Assembly: GCA_913055875.1 (NCBI GenBank)
Contig: CAJXJY010000001.1
Span: 496,001 to 560,000 of the forward strand
Direction of reading: 5' to 3'
Length of the DNA: 64,000 nt
Source of the DNA: an uncultured Altererythrobacter sp.
Lineage (GTDB): Bacteria; Pseudomonadota; Alphaproteobacteria; Sphingomonadales; Sphingomonadaceae
Position numbers and translations under genes: made by a program. Positions 61,585-64,000 of the stretch are shown here, piece by piece (position 1 is the first letter of the stretch; each line of letters begins with the position of its first letter). The notes below the pieces were generated by a model. The model saw nothing but the letters and a program-made list of their open reading frames with translations. It was not told the origin of the DNA and did no database searches.

Positions 61585-63237
61585 GTGCACCGGCGCCGCC
61601 TGCGCCGGTGGCTGATCGAGTATCCGCGCGCGGTGCCGCTGGCGATCTTCCTGCTGGTCGCGGCGGTCACCGCGCTCAGCGTGTTCGCGATCGAGCGGGG
61701 CGAGAACCGCCGCGAGTCGGCGCAATTGCGCGAAGCCGCGCAGGCGATCGCCTCCGCGATCGAGCGGCGCGGCAATGCCGGATCCGCCTATCTGCGCGCG
61801 GGTGCCGCGCTGTTCGCGACGCGCGAGGAGGTGCCGCAATCGGTGTTCCGCGAATTCGTCAACGAATTGCGTCTCGATTCGGATTATCGCGGCGCGGAGG
61901 GGATCGGCTGGGCGCGCGTGCTCAATCCGCTCGAAATTGCCGCGTTCGAGGAATCGATGGCCGATCAGGCGCCGGGCGCCTACCGGGTCTATCCGCGCCC
62001 GCTGTTCACCGGCGGCAGGGTGGCCCCGGTGACCTTCCTGTTGCCCGATACCGAGCGCAGCCGCCGTGCGCTGGGCTACGACATGTATTCCGAACAGGTC
62101 CGGCGCGCCGCGATGGAAGAGGCGGAGCGCGCGGTGCGGCCGATCGCCAGCGGCAAGGTGGTGCTGGTGCAGGAGGGCACGGGAGAGGCGCCGGGTTTCC
62201 TGATCTACATGCCGGTGTTCGAAGGGTTCGGCGAGAACCGCACCTTGCGCGGCTTCGTCTACAGCCCTTTCAACGCGCAGGACTTCGTCGAATCCGCGCT
62301 CGAGCTCGAGCCCGATTCGGCACGCAACATCCGCCTCTACGACGAGGAGCCGCTCGAGCAGCGGCTATTGTTCGAAATGGGGCCGGGCACCTCGACCGGG
62401 CGCTCGGTGACCGAACTGGTGACCGTGGCGAACCGCTCGATGGTGCTCGAAGTCGAATCCGCCCGCACCGAATCGCTCACCAGCCTGTCGATGGTGACGC
62501 TGATCTTCGGCCTGCTCGTCGCCAGCCTGCTGATGGTGCTTGCGCGGCTGCTGACCCAGCAGATGATCGAGGACCGGTTGTCGCTGCAATGGCTGCAGGA
62601 GCAGAACTCGATCCGCGATTCGCTGACCCGCGAACTCAATCACCGGGTCAAGAACTCGCTCGCCAACGTGCTGTCGATAATTTCGCTGACGCGCCGCCGG
62701 ACCGAGCGGGTCGAGGAATTCGCCGACGGTCTCGAGGGGCGCGTGCGCGCGCTGTCGGCGACGCACGACCTGCTGACCAAGTCCGAATGGGGCACCACCC
62801 CGCTGCGCGACATCCTCGAGACCGAACTCGCGCCCTATGCGGGCGATAGCGGCCATGTCGTCGAGATGGCGGGGCCGCCGGTGGAACTCGCTCCCAACGA
62901 CGCGCTGTCGTTCGGACTGGCGGTGCACGAACTGGCTACCAATGCGGCGAAATACGGCGCGCTGAGCGTGCGCGACGGGGTGGTTTCGGTGTCGTGGGGG
63001 CGGGTCGAGGAGGACAAGGTCCGCGTCGTGTGGCAGGAAGCCGGCGGTCCCTCGGTCGAAACATGCGGCAAGAGCTCGCGCGGTTTCGGGATGGACCTGA
63101 TCGAGAAGATCGTGGCGCACGAATTCGACCACCCGGTCGATATCGATTTCGCGCCGGGCGGGGTGCGCTGCGTGCTGATCGTCCCGATCCGCCGCCCGAG
63201 CGACTTCGCGATCCGGATGCGGTACAAGAAGCGGTAG
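61585..63237 (+). CDS. CHASE-domain HWE-family sensor histidine kinase
   Basis: About 550 residues. Transmembrane helix 1 (VPLAIFLLVAAVTALSVFAI), an extracytoplasmic CHASE domain (about residues 50-275, with YRGAEGIGWARVL and GYDMYSEQVRRAAMEEA), helix 2 (LIFGLLVASLLMVLARLL), then the kinase: H-box ELNHRVKNSLANVLSI, N-box HELATNAAKYGAL, and the WxE-type VVWQEAGGP that marks HWE kinases. It probably signals to PhyR. I prefer GTG 61585 after GGAG, because a predicted EcfG promoter at 61480-61504 lies downstream of the earlier in-frame ATG 61447. Confidence 0.9.
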   Translation: MHRRRLRRWLIEYPRAVPLAIFLLVAAVTALSVFAIERGENRRESAQLREAAQAIASAIERRGNAGSAYLRAGAALFATREEVPQSVFREFVNELRLDSDYRGAEGIGWARVLNPLEIAAFEESMADQAPGAYRVYPRPLFTGGRVAPVTFLLPDTERSRRALGYDMYSEQVRRAAMEEAERAVRPIASGKVVLVQEGTGEAPGFLIYMPVFEGFGENRTLRGFVYSPFNAQDFVESALELEPDSARNIRLYDEEPLEQRLLFEMGPGTSTGRSVTELVTVANRSMVLEVESARTESLTSLSMVTLIFGLLVASLLMVLARLLTQQMIEDRLSLQWLQEQNSIRDSLTRELNHRVKNSLANVLSIISLTRRRTERVEEFADGLEGRVRALSATHDLLTKSEWGTTPLRDILETELAPYAGDSGHVVEMAGPPVELAPNDALSFGLAVHELATNAAKYGALSVRDGVVSVSWGRVEEDKVRVVWQEAGGPSVETCGKSSRGFGMDLIEKIVAHEFDHPVDIDFAPGGVRCVLIVPIRRPSDFAIRMRYKKR

Positions 63238-63239
63238 GG

Positions 63240-63470
63240 GGAGTCCTGGTTGCGTGCGGGCCAGACCTCCGTCTGGCCCTTGCTGCTCCGTCCCGCGCCC
63301 CCACCCGGCCACCCCGACCATAGTATCCTATGGGTGGCCGGGTGGGGGCGTGGGACGGAACAGCCCCGGCGGTCCGACGACTGCCACCAAGCGACAGGTC
63401 TCGTCACCGCCGGAAAACCAAACGCCTACCGGTCCCGCAACATTCTCAATTGTGAACGCCGTTCTAGATC
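63240..63470. repeat. Dispersed palindromic element, copy 7
   Basis: The core hairpin is about 63283-63363 with loop CGACCATAGTATCCTAT; its arms have a few mismatches at the outer end (GCTCCGTCCCGCG against CGTGGGACGGAAC). On its left is the satellite hairpin GGGCCAGAC/GTCTGGCCC after GGTTGCGTGC, and on its right the outer end GCGACAGGTCTCGTCACCGCCGGAAAA. It lies between the convergent kinase and phyR genes. Confidence 0.93.
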
Positions 63471-63471
63471 A

Positions 63472-64000
63472 TCACCCCAGAGGCCTGCTCGAGCCGAAAA
63501 ACAGCGCCTGGCTGATCGCGGTGCGCACGGTGGCTTCCTTGAACGGCTTGGTGACGAGATAGGTCGGTTCGGGCCGGTCGCCGGTCAGCAGCCGCTCGGG
63601 GTAGGCGGTGATGAAGATCACCGGCACGCTGTCGATCGCGAGGATATCGTCGACCGCGTCGAGCCCCGAGGAGCCGTCGGCAAGCTGGATGTCGGCCAGC
63701 ACCAGGCCCGGTGTGCGGTCGGCGACGACTTCCTGTGCCTGCGTGCGCGTCGCGGCGGTGCCGCAGATCTCGTGGCCGAGCGAGGTCACCAGGTCCTCGA
63801 GCTGCATCGAGATCAGCGGTTCGTCCTCGATGATCAGCACGCTGGTGGAGGATTCGCGGTCGATCTCGTGGACTGCTTCCTGCACCAGGGCGCTGACCTG
63901 CTCCTCGTCGAGGTCCATGATCTCGCCGGTTTCGGCGATGCTGAAATCCTCCAGCGTTGTGAGCAGCAGAGCCTGGCGGTTGAGCGGCGTGATCGCCTTC
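63472..64000 (-). CDS. phyR: PhyR, general stress response anti-anti-sigma regulator (C-terminal part, cut by window edge)
   Basis: The frame is open to the right edge, so only the last 176 residues are visible. The first part (TPLNRQALLLTTLEDFSIAETGEIMDLDEEQVSALVQEA) is the end of the sigma-like (EcfG-mimic) domain, and the rest is a receiver domain: VLIIEDEPLIS with the acidic pocket, LVLADIQLADG with the phosphorylated Asp, FITAYPE and TKPFKEATVR with the Lys. When phosphorylated it sequesters NepR and frees EcfG. It lies beside the kinase, nepR and ecfG, completing the module. Confidence 0.95.
   Translation of the reverse strand, partial: KAITPLNRQALLLTTLEDFSIAETGEIMDLDEEQVSALVQEAVHEIDRESSTSVLIIEDEPLISMQLEDLVTSLGHEICGTAATRTQAQEVVADRTPGLVLADIQLADGSSGLDAVDDILAIDSVPVIFITAYPERLLTGDRPEPTYLVTKPFKEATVRTAISQALFFGSSRPLG

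Overview
This is a GC-rich, densely packed chromosomal window from an alphaproteobacterium, most likely a sphingomonad of the Erythrobacteraceae (Erythrobacter/Qipengyuania/Altererythrobacter type). That placement is inferred from the PhyR-NepR-EcfG general stress module with an HWE kinase, a SigF/NrsF pair, a short-Q-loop cytochrome bd, SpoIIM/RDD/MoxR clustering and dispersed repeats containing CTGAACTTGTTTCAG or CTGAGCTTGTCGAAG. I see no rRNA, CRISPR array, insertion sequence or prophage. One tRNA (Gln, anticodon CTG) is present.

Layout. 0-12 kb is housekeeping: coaBC-dut, a membrane protein divergent from a winged-helix membrane regulator, a DUF4136 lipoprotein, secB-murJ-trpS, a Tim44-like protein with mltA and an Smr protein, and aroC. 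12-16 kb holds ruvA and ruvB, separated by repeats, a GIY-YIG gene, a DsrE-like gene and an AT-richer gene of unknown function. 16-26 kb holds an Asn-rich surface-type protein, a rhodanese, aconitase, two L,D-transpeptidases and small lipoproteins. 26-36 kb holds a deacetylase-family gene, an AT-richer two-gene islet, ispG, a LytTR regulator divergent from an acyltransferase, a CorA-like transporter, sigF-nrsF, an SDR/GNAT pair and a TM-helix channel. 36-46 kb has a type 2 asparaginase and then one long leftward operon (SLR protein, DUF4129, DUF4350, MoxR, DUF58, SpoIIM, RDD, class A beta-lactamase). 46-60 kb holds pheA, cytochrome c, rlmE, ppx, tRNA-Gln, cydAB plus a 39-codon DUF2474 gene, a LOG protein, thiD, glmM, a DAACS symporter, sodB and an AI-2E family protein. 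60-64 kb is the general stress response locus: ecfG, nepR, a CHASE/HWE kinase and the C-terminal part of phyR.

The most unusual structure is a dispersed palindromic element present in seven copies (hairpin cores near 1.4, 21.1, 23.9, 46.5, 54.3, 59.2 and 63.3 kb). Each has arms of about 31-34 bp around a conserved 17-nt loop. Paired substitutions preserve the stems, and six of the seven copies lie between convergent gene ends. Two other repeat families occur, one of them interrupting ruv gene order and accompanying a partial duplication of the ruvB start.

Regulatory sites readable in the sequence include a symmetrical, bidirectional EcfG-type promoter between nepR and the kinase, a SigF-type promoter upstream of sigF, and a perfect FNR/FixK box upstream of cydAB.
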